DNA of 64,000 bases from assembly GCA_945906815.1 (NCBI GenBank), contig CAMDRT010000005.1, forward strand, positions 62,001-126,000, given 5' to 3'. A model generated the notes under the pieces. The model searched no databases. It worked only from the letters and a program-made list of their open reading frames with translations, and was not told the origin of the DNA. Both the position numbers and the translations under genes were made by a program. Source of the stretch: Bordetella parapertussis. Lineage in GTDB: Bacteria > Pseudomonadota > Gammaproteobacteria > Burkholderiales > SG8-41. The stretch's first letter is position 1, and every line of letters starts with the position of its first letter. Below, piece after piece: positions 17,781 to 26,711 of this stretch.

Positions 17781-18218
17781 GTGGATACAGAGAAAAAAAC
17801 TATTGAAAAGAAGACGTTATCGTGCGGTGTGGTGCCGGTGCGTTTTGCTGGGGGCAACTGGCAACTGCTGGTGCTGCGCGCTTACAAGATTTGGGATTTT
17901 CCCAAGGGTATGGTCAATCTGAACGAAGACCCGCTGGCTGCGGCCATCCGCGAAACCACGGAAGAAACCGGCATCACCGATCTTGAATTCGTATTCGGCG
18001 AAGACTACAAGGAAACCGTGCCTTACATCGACAACAAAGTAGCGCGCTACTACGTTGCCGAAACCCGCGTTGAACAAATCACCCTGCCGCTGTCACCGGA
18101 ACTGGGCCGGCCGGAACACCACGAGTGGCGCTGGGTGACCTGCGATGAAGCGGAAGACCTGCTGCCGCCACGGCTCACGCATGTGCTGGCGTGGGTGTGC
18201 CAACGGATTGATAGCTGA
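17781..18218 (+). CDS. NUDIX hydrolase
   Basis: The 145-residue protein has a complete Nudix box at residues 43-65 (G-x5-E-x7-RETTEETGI), which binds divalent metal and cleaves a nucleoside diphosphate linked to another group. The start is a GTG at 17781 behind a strong AGGAGGGG ribosome binding site. The same frame is open back to 17697 but overlaps the ROK gene without family-like residues. WDFPKGMVNLNEDP before the box and the downstream HHEWRWVTCDEA stretch fit diadenosine-polyphosphate or dNTP-type hydrolases. The substrate is not determined. Confidence 0.9.
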   Translation: MDTEKKTIEKKTLSCGVVPVRFAGGNWQLLVLRAYKIWDFPKGMVNLNEDPLAAAIRETTEETGITDLEFVFGEDYKETVPYIDNKVARYYVAETRVEQITLPLSPELGRPEHHEWRWVTCDEAEDLLPPRLTHVLAWVCQRIDS

Positions 18219-18267
18219 GGATTTGCGAACGACGCCGCGCGCATGCCGGTCTCGCGCATAATTGCCG

Positions 18268-19248
18268 CTACTCCGCTTTCACCCCTGAGGCCTTGATTAC
18301 CCGCGCCCAGCGCTCGTGATCTTTTTTCAGAAACTTCAGAAATTCACCCGGCGTATCGCCCAGCGTAATCGCCCCCAGCGCTTTCAGGCGCGAAATGGTT
18401 TCAGGCTTGGCCAGCGATTTGCGCATTTCTTCGCTCAAGCGATTGACTATGGCTGCAGGGGTGCCCGTGGGCGCGAGCAAGCCCACCCACGGCGCGGTTT
18501 CTTCAAAGCCCGGAAAGCCCGCTTCGCCCATGGTGGGCACATCAGCAAAATCACCGTGGCGCTTTGCGGTGCCGACGGCTAACACGCGCAACCGCTTACT
18601 GTTCACATGCTCGGCAATGCCGACCATCGGATAGAACATGAAGGTCACCTGTCCAGCCATCACGTCGATCAATGCGGGGGCATTACCCCGAAACGCTATG
18701 CTGGTCATTTTCGTGCCGCTCAGATTTCCCAGCAGCGCACCCGCGAGGTGCGGTGAGCCGCCGTGCCCCGGCGTGGCATAGGTGATGGCGTCAGGCTTGG
18801 CCTTGGCGGCGGACAGCAGTTCCTGCAGGGTATTGATTTTGTTCGAGGGGCTGGTCACCACCACCATCGGCAGCACCGCTACATTGCTGATCGGCGCGAA
18901 ATCCTTGAACGGATCGTAGCGCGCTTTGCCCTCCAGCAAAATCGCGTTTACCAGCAGCGACAACGCCGAAAACAGCAGCGTGTGTCCGTCCGGCGTTGCA
19001 CGCGCTACCAGTTCGGTGGCGATTTGCGCGTTGGCGCCGGCGCGGTTTTCGACGACCACGGTTTGGCCCAGCGCAGCACCTATGTCCTGAGCGGTAATGC
19101 GCGCAATCACATCGGTAGGCCCGCCCGCGGCGAAGCCAACCACAAAGCGGATGGGGCGGGTGGGATAGGGTGTGGTGGGGGCTTGTGCCCAAGCAGTGGC
19201 GCTGACCAACAGTGTTGCAGCCGCACTCAATTGACGTCGGAGGGTCAT
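18268..19248 (-). CDS. Bug/TctC-family receptor (copy 4)
   Basis: The 326-residue receptor has a Sec signal peptide ending AWAQ and the motifs YPTRPIRFVVGFAAGG and ENRAGANAQIATE. The second motif departs from the usual GAGG consensus. PDGHTLLFSA follows, and the C-terminus is the usual ERWARVIKASGV. It is convergent with the NUDIX gene and lies downstream of the TauD-like dioxygenase gene on the same strand, 103 bases away. The ligand may be the substrate of that dioxygenase, which is inference. Confidence 0.9.
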   Translation of the reverse strand: MTLRRQLSAAATLLVSATAWAQAPTTPYPTRPIRFVVGFAAGGPTDVIARITAQDIGAALGQTVVVENRAGANAQIATELVARATPDGHTLLFSALSLLVNAILLEGKARYDPFKDFAPISNVAVLPMVVVTSPSNKINTLQELLSAAKAKPDAITYATPGHGGSPHLAGALLGNLSGTKMTSIAFRGNAPALIDVMAGQVTFMFYPMVGIAEHVNSKRLRVLAVGTAKRHGDFADVPTMGEAGFPGFEETAPWVGLLAPTGTPAAIVNRLSEEMRKSLAKPETISRLKALGAITLGDTPGEFLKFLKKDHERWARVIKASGVKAE

Positions 19249-19351
19249 GGGTATCCTGTGGATTTATTGCTTGAAGTTATCACCCTGAGCTTGCGACTCG
19301 CCTGCGTTGCAGGCGCTCCACGTAAACGGGGTGAGGAAATGAAGGTTGTAG

Positions 19352-20239
19352 TTACGCTGCCTGCGCAAAGTGCTCGCCAAATGCTGTGGCCATCACCTGA
19401 CAGCGCTGGATCAAACGATGCTCATCCGGCCCGTAGTCGGCCACCGCGTTGTGTATAGTGCCGATGTCTTCCCATAGCATCAGGTCGCCTTCCTGCCACT
19501 GATGCGCGTAGCGGTACGCGGGCTGCGTTTGGTGCTCGAACAGAAACGCGAGCAGGTCGTCGCTTTCCTTTTGCGGCAGTTCATTGATGCGCACCGAGTA
19601 GCCCGGATTCGCGTACAACACGCGGCGGCCGGTGAGCGGATGCGTGAGAAATAGCGGATGCGATACCGGCGGCTTGGCTAGGCGCTGCGCCGCGGTCAAC
19701 GGTGGACGCAGGCTGCCTTTTTCGCGCCGCATCATTTCCCAGAATTTGTTGAAGTCGTGCAATACGGTTTTACCTTCGAGCCGTTGCTTGAGCTCATCCG
19801 GCAGACCTTCGTACGCTGCGTGCATGTTGCAAAACTCGGTGTTGCCCAGCGTCCTGCCGTCACGGCGCGGAATCTTGATGCCATACAGCACGTTCGCGAA
19901 CGCGATGGTTTTGCTGTACGACATATCGGTATGCCAGCTCTGCCCGGCGTCTGACATACCGATAGCTTTCCCTTTGTCGACGATGTTCGACAGGATCATC
20001 ACTTGCGGCAGACCCGGTTCTTGGTACGCATTGGCGATGTTGATTTCCAATTTACCGAAGCGCGCGCTGAAATCAGCCAGTTGTCGGGCGCTGAGTTGCT
20101 GTGCGGGAAAACGCAGCACGCCGTGCGCGCCCAGTGCGTCACGCACCGCCGCGAAATTCGCATCGCTCAGCGCCTGCGCAAGATCCAGCCCCATTACCGT
20201 GGCACCAAGTATTTTTCCGCTGGGAATTACCTCAAGCAT
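19352..20239 (-). CDS. TauD/TfdA-family Fe(II)/2-oxoglutarate dioxygenase
   Basis: The 295-residue cytoplasmic enzyme couples 2-oxoglutarate decarboxylation to hydroxylation of a small acid. The iron triad is visible as H103-x-D105 (SWHTDMSYS) and H263 (GTIHNAVADY), with R275 or R279 in DEHRLIQRC for 2-oxoglutarate. Family members act on taurine, 2,4-D, alkylsulfates and other carboxylates or sulfonates, and nothing here selects among them. It is flanked by Bug receptors on both sides of the same strand (ends 19248 and 20268), which fits uptake and oxidation of one organic acid. The length is normal. Confidence 0.9.
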   Translation of the reverse strand: MLEVIPSGKILGATVMGLDLAQALSDANFAAVRDALGAHGVLRFPAQQLSARQLADFSARFGKLEINIANAYQEPGLPQVMILSNIVDKGKAIGMSDAGQSWHTDMSYSKTIAFANVLYGIKIPRRDGRTLGNTEFCNMHAAYEGLPDELKQRLEGKTVLHDFNKFWEMMRREKGSLRPPLTAAQRLAKPPVSHPLFLTHPLTGRRVLYANPGYSVRINELPQKESDDLLAFLFEHQTQPAYRYAHQWQEGDLMLWEDIGTIHNAVADYGPDEHRLIQRCQVMATAFGEHFAQAA

Positions 20240-20267
20240 GCATCTTCTCCATGTGGCTGCGAGCTGT

Positions 20268-21254
20268 TTATTCCGCCGTCAATCCGGCGGCGCGGATCAC
20301 CTTGCCCAGACGTTCCACGTCGATGGCAAACGCCTTGCGGAATTCCTCCGGCGTGTTGGCAATGACTTCGCCGCCCTGCGTGATGAAGGTGTGACTGACG
20401 TCAGGTTGTTTGAGTATGCCGGTGATTTCGCGGTGCAGCAGATTGACGATAGGGCGGGGCGTTTTCGCCGGCAGCATGACGCCGTACCAGATGCTGGCTT
20501 CGTACCCCGGCACACCGGATTCGGAAACTGTCGGCCATTCCGGTGCGCTTTGCAGACGTTTCTGGCTGGTGACGCCCAGCACGCGCAGGCGCCCACCCTT
20601 GATGTGCGGCTGCCCGGAAAACAGATTGGTAAAGCTCATCTGCACTTCATTGCCCAGCAGCGCGATCAGCGCCGGCGCTACACCTTTATAGACCACATGC
20701 GTCAGATCTATTTTTGCCATCGACTTGAGCATTTCGCCGGCGATATGCGGTGGCCCGCCGGCGCCCGACGAGCCATAGTTCAGTTTGCCGGGGTGGGCGC
20801 GCGCATGGGCGATGAATTCCTGCATGGTGTTCGCGGGCACCGCAGGATGCACCACTAGCACCAGCGGCGACAGCGTCGCCTGGGTCACGAATTCAAAATC
20901 ATTGCGGACATCAAAAGGCAGTTTTTTATACATCCACGGGTATCCCGCATGATTGCTGGTGCTAATCAGCAGGGTGTAGCCGTCCGGCGCGGCGCGCGCG
21001 GTGAGTTCGGTGGCGACGATACCGCTGGCTGCCGGGCGATTGTCCACCACCACGGTCTGGCCGAATCGATCCATCAGTCTCGGCGTGAGTATTCGCGCCA
21101 TCAGATCAGCGCCGCCACCCGGCGCGAACGGCACCAGGATGCGGATCGGCCTGACGGGATAGCCCGCAGCTGTTGCTTGCGCCTGTGCGCCCGTGCTCAC
21201 CGCGAGCATCGCACCGCACACAGCTAATGTCCATTTGAGTAGCGTTACCCGCAT
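20268..21254 (-). CDS. Bug/TctC-family receptor (copy 5)
   Basis: The 328-residue receptor has a Sec signal peptide (VCGAMLAVSTGAQA) and the motifs YPVRPIRILVPFAPGG, DNRPAASGIVATE and PDGYTLL. The ATG at 21254 is chosen because the 39 codons before it do not resemble the family and the signal peptide starts MRVTLLKWTL. A GCAGGAAC sequence acts as ribosome binding site. It precedes the TauD-like gene by 28 bases and is probably cotranscribed with it. It is divergent from Bug copy 6 across 120 bases that must hold both promoters. Confidence 0.9.
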   Translation of the reverse strand: MRVTLLKWTLAVCGAMLAVSTGAQAQATAAGYPVRPIRILVPFAPGGGADLMARILTPRLMDRFGQTVVVDNRPAASGIVATELTARAAPDGYTLLISTSNHAGYPWMYKKLPFDVRNDFEFVTQATLSPLVLVVHPAVPANTMQEFIAHARAHPGKLNYGSSGAGGPPHIAGEMLKSMAKIDLTHVVYKGVAPALIALLGNEVQMSFTNLFSGQPHIKGGRLRVLGVTSQKRLQSAPEWPTVSESGVPGYEASIWYGVMLPAKTPRPIVNLLHREITGILKQPDVSHTFITQGGEVIANTPEEFRKAFAIDVERLGKVIRAAGLTAE

Positions 21255-21374
21255 GTTCCTGCTCCTGCAATTAAAATCTGATCGTGGCCTATTGTGCCAA
21301 ATTTGCCAGCACCTTATCGGGATTTCTCCATTCTGCGTTATATTACGAGCACAACAAAATGCGGAGAACACAAC

Positions 21375-22337
21375 TTGAAACGCCTATGGACATTGCTGGT
21401 CGCGCTGCTGCTAACCAGCACGGCCTTTGCACAACAGAATTATCCCAACCGTCCTATGCGCCTGGTCATTCCGTGGCCGCCGGGGCAAGCCACCGATCTG
21501 GTTGGGCGCGTGATGGCGCAAAAGCTCTCGGACATTCTCGGCTATCAAGTGGTGGCGGACAATCGCGCCGGTGCCGGCGGCATGATCGGTACTGACATCG
21601 TGGCCAAAGCCGCACCCGATGGCTATACCCTACTCGCGGCATCCAGTGGGCCGATTACCGTTGCCCCGCTGTTGCAGAAAACGCCTTATGTCCCGGCGCG
21701 CGATCTGGCGCCGGTGGCGATTGCGGGATTTGTGGGCTACGTGCTGGTAACAGCGCCGTCGTTTCCCGCCAAGGACATCAAGGAATTCATCGCACTGGCG
21801 AAAAGCAATCCCGGCAAGTACACCTATGCGTCGTCGGGCACCGGCGCCGCTGCGCATCTGGCGGTTGAATATTTCAACAACGTCGCCGGCATCAAGGCTA
21901 TCCACGTGCCGTACAAGGGCAGCGTGCCGGCGCTGACCGATGTGATCGGCGCTCAGGTGACCTACATGACTGAAACCGTCGCGGCTACCCTGCCGCACGT
22001 GCGCTCAGGGAAACTCAAGGCTTACGGCCAATCAACGCTGAAGGCAAGCGCGCTGGCGCCGGACATTCCGACCTATGCCGTTGCAGCCAACATGCCCGGC
22101 TTCGACTTCGCGGCGTGGATCGGCGTCATGGTGTCGGCGGGCACGCCTAAACCGATCGTCGACAAAATAGCAGCGGCGGTCGACAAGGTTCTGCAAACCG
22201 CTGATGCGCGCGAGAAAATGGGTAGCGTCGGTCTCGATGTCAATTACCACCGCGCGGAAGACATGGGTGCGTACCTGAAAAAACAAAGCGCGCAGGTGGC
22301 CGGCATTATCAAACAGGCGAACATCAAGATCGAGTAG
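21375..22337 (+). CDS. Bug/TctC-family receptor (copy 6)
   Basis: The 320-residue receptor has a Sec signal peptide (LLVALLLTSTAFAQ) and the motifs YPNRPMRLVIPWPPGQATD, DNRAGAGGMIG and PDGYTLL. I place the start at TTG 21375, which follows GCGGAGAACACAAC and begins LKRLWTLL. The upstream part of the frame to 21294 overlaps the promoter region and lacks signal-peptide character. A clear bidirectional terminator follows at 22351-22388. The MmgE/PrpD gene converges from the other side. The ligand is unknown. Confidence 0.88.
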   Translation: MKRLWTLLVALLLTSTAFAQQNYPNRPMRLVIPWPPGQATDLVGRVMAQKLSDILGYQVVADNRAGAGGMIGTDIVAKAAPDGYTLLAASSGPITVAPLLQKTPYVPARDLAPVAIAGFVGYVLVTAPSFPAKDIKEFIALAKSNPGKYTYASSGTGAAAHLAVEYFNNVAGIKAIHVPYKGSVPALTDVIGAQVTYMTETVAATLPHVRSGKLKAYGQSTLKASALAPDIPTYAVAANMPGFDFAAWIGVMVSAGTPKPIVDKIAAAVDKVLQTADAREKMGSVGLDVNYHRAEDMGAYLKKQSAQVAGIIKQANIKIE

Positions 22338-22350
22338 CGTGCGGGATGCA

Positions 22351-22388
22351 AAAAAATCGGGCGCACAGTGCTGTGCGCCCGATTTTTA
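22351..22388. terminator. Bidirectional intrinsic terminator
   Basis: A near-perfect palindrome AAAAATCGGGCGCACAG (22352-22368) is matched by CTGTGCGCCCGATTTTT (22371-22387). The A-tract on one side and T-tract on the other serve both strands. It lies 14 bases after Bug copy 6 and 43 bases beyond the end of the converging MmgE/PrpD gene. Confidence 0.9.
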
Positions 22389-22430
22389 TCGCCTACGAGT
22401 ATCGTAACTAATTGTTTTTATTGGTATTTT

Positions 22431-23831
22431 TTAAACGGTTGCTGCGGTGTTTCGTGTGGCAGCCTGGTGCGCTTCTACGGGCACGGTGGCGCGCGCGAGT
22501 TCCGCGATGTTCGCCAGCTCCCCGCAGCGATCCGCCATGGCATACAGTTTCTTCGCGCCCGCGCTGCCCAGCACGCGCCCCGCGCAATCGAGAAATTTTT
22601 CTTCGCGATCCGCCGCGCTCATCGGCCATGCGGGCGAGCCGGGCACGCGGTCGATGTTCAACTTGAATGTGCCGCGCCGGGTTTCAATCTCGATATCGTT
22701 ATAGCCGGTGGTGCCGGAAAACGTTTTCTCGCTGGGGATATAGAAGCGTTCGACCTTGGGCATGAATGCGCGTATTTCCGGGCGCTGCACCATGGCATCG
22801 GTAAACGTTTCCATGATGAGTTTGCCATCGAGCACGGTTGCGGCGGCGTTGTATTCCATGCTGAATTTTCCTTCAAGACCGGTGTGCGGGTCGCGATGGA
22901 TCAACGGCGTATCTGCGCCCGGTAAAAAGCCGATGCGCACTTTGGTGACTTCTTCGGCCTTGATGTTGTGCTGTTTGATGAGTTCAAACATGCCGCCCAC
23001 TGGCCGGTGGTTGCAGTAGCAGCACGGATAACGCTTGACGTAAATGCCGGGGGTCTGCATCTCCCACGGGCTGGCGAGATGTTTTAAGGTGGATGCCAGC
23101 GGCACCGCGTCGTTGCCGGCATAGGTGTCAAAGAGATTGCTCTTGCCATCGAAAATAGTGCTGTCGGCGGTGAAACCATTTTTCGCCAGCCACGCCGCCA
23201 TCACTGCGCTGCGCGCCGCGTGCCCTGCGTGAAACGGTTTGGTCATGGTGCCGAAATTGCGTATCAGTCCCGATGCCTGCGAAGCGGCGATGCCCCACGC
23301 AGTCTGCAATTGTTCAACCGTCAGTCCCCACAGGCGCGCGGCTACTGCGGTCGCGCCAAACACGCCCACCGTGGCCGTGCTGTGCCAGCCCTTAATGTAA
23401 TGCGCCGCGCCGAACGCCGGGCCCAGCTTGCCGCCGACTTCAAGACCAATTGAAATTGCTGCGAGCACTGCCTTGCCGCTGACGCCTGCCGCTTCGCCTA
23501 CTGCCAGACCTGCCCCCAGCATCGGTGCCGTCGGATGCCCGCGCAGCGTGGTCATCGCGTCATCGAAATCAAGCGCATGCGCGGCCAAGCCGTTGGCAAA
23601 TGCCGCTTCAGCGGGTGAGGTGGCAAGCCGTGTGCCGAGCACCGTGGCCTGCGCCCGCGCGCCGGTTTCCATTACCCAGCGTTGCGCGATTTCGGCGCCT
23701 TCGTCGAGGGTGCCCGCGAGCGTGCAGCCCAGCGTGTCGACCAGCGCATCGCGCGCGCCATCGAGTACCGCAGCGGGCACATCGGCCTCGCGAGTGTTGA
23801 TCACAAATTGCGCCAGTTGTTGGGTCAGCAT
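22431..23831 (-). CDS. MmgE/PrpD-family protein
   Basis: The 466-residue cytoplasmic protein belongs to the MmgE/PrpD family, which includes 2-methylcitrate dehydratase and cis-aconitate decarboxylase. Family features include LVDTLGCTLAGT near the N-terminus, ANGLAAHALDFDD (residues about 79-91) with GHPTAPMLGAGLAVGEA, and KRYPCCYCNHRPVGG near residue 270. The length is typical. The remaining prp genes are not nearby, so propionate use is not indicated and the reaction is best left as a dehydratase or decarboxylase on a tricarboxylate-like acid. It is downstream of the CocE-type hydrolase on the same strand. Confidence 0.9.
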   Translation of the reverse strand: MLTQQLAQFVINTREADVPAAVLDGARDALVDTLGCTLAGTLDEGAEIAQRWVMETGARAQATVLGTRLATSPAEAAFANGLAAHALDFDDAMTTLRGHPTAPMLGAGLAVGEAAGVSGKAVLAAISIGLEVGGKLGPAFGAAHYIKGWHSTATVGVFGATAVAARLWGLTVEQLQTAWGIAASQASGLIRNFGTMTKPFHAGHAARSAVMAAWLAKNGFTADSTIFDGKSNLFDTYAGNDAVPLASTLKHLASPWEMQTPGIYVKRYPCCYCNHRPVGGMFELIKQHNIKAEEVTKVRIGFLPGADTPLIHRDPHTGLEGKFSMEYNAAATVLDGKLIMETFTDAMVQRPEIRAFMPKVERFYIPSEKTFSGTTGYNDIEIETRRGTFKLNIDRVPGSPAWPMSAADREEKFLDCAGRVLGSAGAKKLYAMADRCGELANIAELARATVPVEAHQAATRNTAATV

Positions 23832-23914
23832 GATGGGTTTCCTTTCGCTATTGTTGGCAAATCATATGGTTGGTAAATCATGTGTGAAATACCCGCTTTG
23901 CTTGCGGGTGAGGG

Positions 23915-25627
23915 TCACTGTGCCGGTATAAACGGCACCAGCAGGTACGAGTGCTTGTCGCCGCCAGAATAAATGGTATTGGTGGCGCCAGCGTTGTAGT
24001 CGCAGTGGTAATGCGTGTACGGCGCTGCGCCTACGCCGTCGCGCGGCTGAATATCGAGCCGCAGTTTGTGGCCTTTTTTCAACACTATGCAGGTCGGCCA
24101 GATTTCGATCTGGCATTCAACCGGCTGGTTCGGCGCTAGCCACCTGCGCTCGTCGTGCGGATGAAACGGCCGGTACGGCGTCGATTTCAGCGCATCGGTC
24201 TTGCGGTGCGACGCGCGTAGCCAGCCTTTGGTGAGCGGCACCGGGCCGCCGTGCTGGCCGACTTCCCACACGTCCTTGCCATCGGGGCCGATGTTGCGCA
24301 GCGTGCACAGGATGTCCATGTCTTCCGACGAACTCGACACCCACAGGTTGAGCATCAGCGGGCCGGTGATTTCGCTGTCGGCGGGCATGGCGTCGCTCTC
24401 GAACGACACCCCGAGACGGCCTGCGCCGCCGTGGGTGGTGGAGAGTGAAGAACCCGACGCGACACCCGCCGCGGTCGAACCACTGGCCGAATAACTCAGG
24501 CTGGATGCGGTGGCGGGCGCATCGCAGGTGAGTACGCCTTCAGCCGCCATGTCATCCTGGCCTTGCTCACGCTCGATTTTGAGATAAACTTTTTTCCAGT
24601 CCGTGCGCGCCAGCGGCCATTCGTTTTCAGTGCGAAACGGATAAGGTTTTTTGCTGCCGCCGGTGCGGATTTCAAGTTTGATGGGCGCTTCGTCGAGTAT
24701 GCCGGTGTCTATGCCCTTGAGCCAATGGTCGAACCAGCGCAGTTGCTCGGCGCGGCCTTCATGCGAGTGGAACGGATGAAAGTGCGTGCCGGTGTGTATG
24801 CGCAGCTTTTTGTGCTTGGCCGCGGCCTGCGTGTAGCCCTCGGTGTTGCCGCGCAGGTGCAGTGAAAAGCCGCCCCAGTTGCCGACGCTGTACACCGGCA
24901 TGGTGATGTTTTCCCAGCGCGCGCTCATCATGCGCCACCACTGCGAATCGAGATCGTTGCGCATCAGGTTGTAGAGCATGTCGGGCTGAAACGATTCGGG
25001 ATTAAAGCTGCGTGGCCGCCCCAGCAGATGATGCGCGGTGTGGGTGGCGATCCAGTTGGAGACAAAGCCCATGGCGAAAATCCCGCCGTGGTAACACTGA
25101 TCGCGATACTGATCGGCACGGCCTTCCCACGGCATAATCGCTTTCAGCGACGGCGGCTGCAGGTTCGCCACGCGCCATTGCGAACTGGCGTGATACGAAA
25201 TGCCCAGCGTGCCGACGCTGCCATTGCACCAGGGCTGCTTCGCCACCCATTCGATGCAATCGTAAAAATCTAGAGATTCCTGATACGAACTGGGCTCGCA
25301 CTTGCCTGGTGATTGGCCCGAGCCGCGCGAATCAATGCGCAAACACGCGTATTCGCGCGGGCACCACCACTCGGGGTTCACCGTTTCCCAGTTCATGTGG
25401 GGGTTGGCTTTTTCGTCGAGGTCCGCGGGAGGTATCCACAACTTGTTTTTTTGATACACGGTGATGTTGGCGATCACCGGCACTTTGGTCGGGGTATCGG
25501 GCCGGAAAATATCCGCGCACAGCCGGCTGCCGTCGCGCAGCGGAATCCACACATCTTTTTCGACGATCAGTTTGTGGCCCCGATCCTGTGATCCCGCCTG
25601 CGGAATGTTCTGCAACCTATCGTTCAT
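23915..25627 (-). CDS. CocE/NonD-family serine hydrolase
   Basis: The 570-residue hydrolase has the alpha/beta-hydrolase fold of the X-Pro dipeptidyl-peptidase S15/CocE family. The nucleophile is S144 in GTLGISYHASS. An upstream RIDSRGSGQSPG supplies the oxyanion region. The C-terminal third is the jelly-roll X-Pro dipeptidyl-peptidase domain (LMLNLWVSSSSEDMDILCTL; HKLRLDIQPRD). Family members hydrolyse esters or amides, such as cocaine esterase. No signal peptide is seen. It is divergent from the MBL-fold gene at 25733, and lies 83 bases before MmgE/PrpD on the same strand. The substrate is unknown. Confidence 0.9.
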   Translation of the reverse strand: MNDRLQNIPQAGSQDRGHKLIVEKDVWIPLRDGSRLCADIFRPDTPTKVPVIANITVYQKNKLWIPPADLDEKANPHMNWETVNPEWWCPREYACLRIDSRGSGQSPGKCEPSSYQESLDFYDCIEWVAKQPWCNGSVGTLGISYHASSQWRVANLQPPSLKAIMPWEGRADQYRDQCYHGGIFAMGFVSNWIATHTAHHLLGRPRSFNPESFQPDMLYNLMRNDLDSQWWRMMSARWENITMPVYSVGNWGGFSLHLRGNTEGYTQAAAKHKKLRIHTGTHFHPFHSHEGRAEQLRWFDHWLKGIDTGILDEAPIKLEIRTGGSKKPYPFRTENEWPLARTDWKKVYLKIEREQGQDDMAAEGVLTCDAPATASSLSYSASGSTAAGVASGSSLSTTHGGAGRLGVSFESDAMPADSEITGPLMLNLWVSSSSEDMDILCTLRNIGPDGKDVWEVGQHGGPVPLTKGWLRASHRKTDALKSTPYRPFHPHDERRWLAPNQPVECQIEIWPTCIVLKKGHKLRLDIQPRDGVGAAPYTHYHCDYNAGATNTIYSGGDKHSYLLVPFIPAQ

Positions 25628-25732
25628 GCATCAGCTCCCCGTGGTCAATGCGACAAATTTTTATGGCAACAATGGCTGTCATCAATTATAGTGATTTCAA
25701 GTCACTCATGAATCCGCAGTGAGGAGAAAACT

Positions 25733-26611
25733 ATGCAGGCCACGCGTATCGGCGATTTTGAGGTGCATTGCATCAGCGAGTTCGAGGGGCCGTTCATAGA
25801 GCCCGAAGTCTTTTTTCCCGATTTCGATCCCGAGCTGTTGCGGGCGCACCCCGATATGACGGGGCCGCGGCTGATCGATCCGGCGACGGGCAAGCTGGTG
25901 TTCAGCTTCCACAGTTTCATCGTCAAGACCGGCCATCACACCATCCTCATCGACTCCTGCATCGGCAATGACAAGGAGCGCCCGACGCGGCCGCAATTTC
26001 ATCAGCTGCGATCCCCGTTTCTCGCCGATCTCGCCCATGCCGGTGTCAGGGTCGAGGACGTCGATTACGTGATGTGTACGCACCTGCACTGGGATCATGT
26101 GGGGTGGAACACCCGTCTCGAAAACGGGCGCTGGGTACCGACCTTTCCCAATGCGCGCTACATCATGGCGCGCCGCGAGTTCGAGTACAGCCAGGGCGCG
26201 CAGCAGCGGGACGAGCAAACGGCGCACCGCCTGGCGTTTGAGGACAGCGTGCTGCCGGTGGTGCGCGCGGGCCAGTCGCTGCTGGTGGACGACGACTACG
26301 CGCTCGAAGACGGCTTGTGGTTCGAAAGCGCGCCCGGCCATACGCCCGGCAATGTGGTGATTCATGCCCGCTCGCGCGATGAGCGCGCTGTTTTTCTGGG
26401 CGACGTGGTGCATCACCAGTTCCAGTTGATGCAGCCGCAATGGTCCACGCTCGCCTGCACCGATCGTGAGCTGTCGCGCAAGACGCGTACGCGGCTGGTC
26501 GAAGAGCATGCCGAGCTGGGCACGCGCGTGCTGCCTGGCCACTTCCCCGCGCCGACTATAGGACGCATCGTGCGGCATGGCAGCGCTTACCGGTATGCGT
26601 TCGAGACGTGA
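25733..26611 (+). CDS. MBL-fold metallo-hydrolase
   Basis: The 292-residue protein has the metallo-beta-lactamase zinc motif H117-x-H119-x-D121-H122 (THLHWDHVGWN), H203 in APGHTPGN, D224 in LGDVVHHQ and a final histidine in LPGHFPAP. This is the AHL-lactonase/esterase-like branch, soluble and without signal peptide. TGHHTILIDSCIG before the motif is typical. A GAGGAGAAAAC sequence precedes the ATG. Reactions in this branch include lactone and ester hydrolysis. The flanking CocE-type hydrolase and amidohydrolase fit a catabolic role. The precise substrate is not recognisable. Confidence 0.9.
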   Translation: MQATRIGDFEVHCISEFEGPFIEPEVFFPDFDPELLRAHPDMTGPRLIDPATGKLVFSFHSFIVKTGHHTILIDSCIGNDKERPTRPQFHQLRSPFLADLAHAGVRVEDVDYVMCTHLHWDHVGWNTRLENGRWVPTFPNARYIMARREFEYSQGAQQRDEQTAHRLAFEDSVLPVVRAGQSLLVDDDYALEDGLWFESAPGHTPGNVVIHARSRDERAVFLGDVVHHQFQLMQPQWSTLACTDRELSRKTRTRLVEEHAELGTRVLPGHFPAPTIGRIVRHGSAYRYAFET

Positions 26612-26711
26612 TAGTGGGCGCACATAGCGTCTTATACGTCTTGCGCATGCGCGGCGGTTAACCTCCGTTGCAGCCGGTCTGCTGCTTACTTACAGCGGGC
26701 GCGAACACATC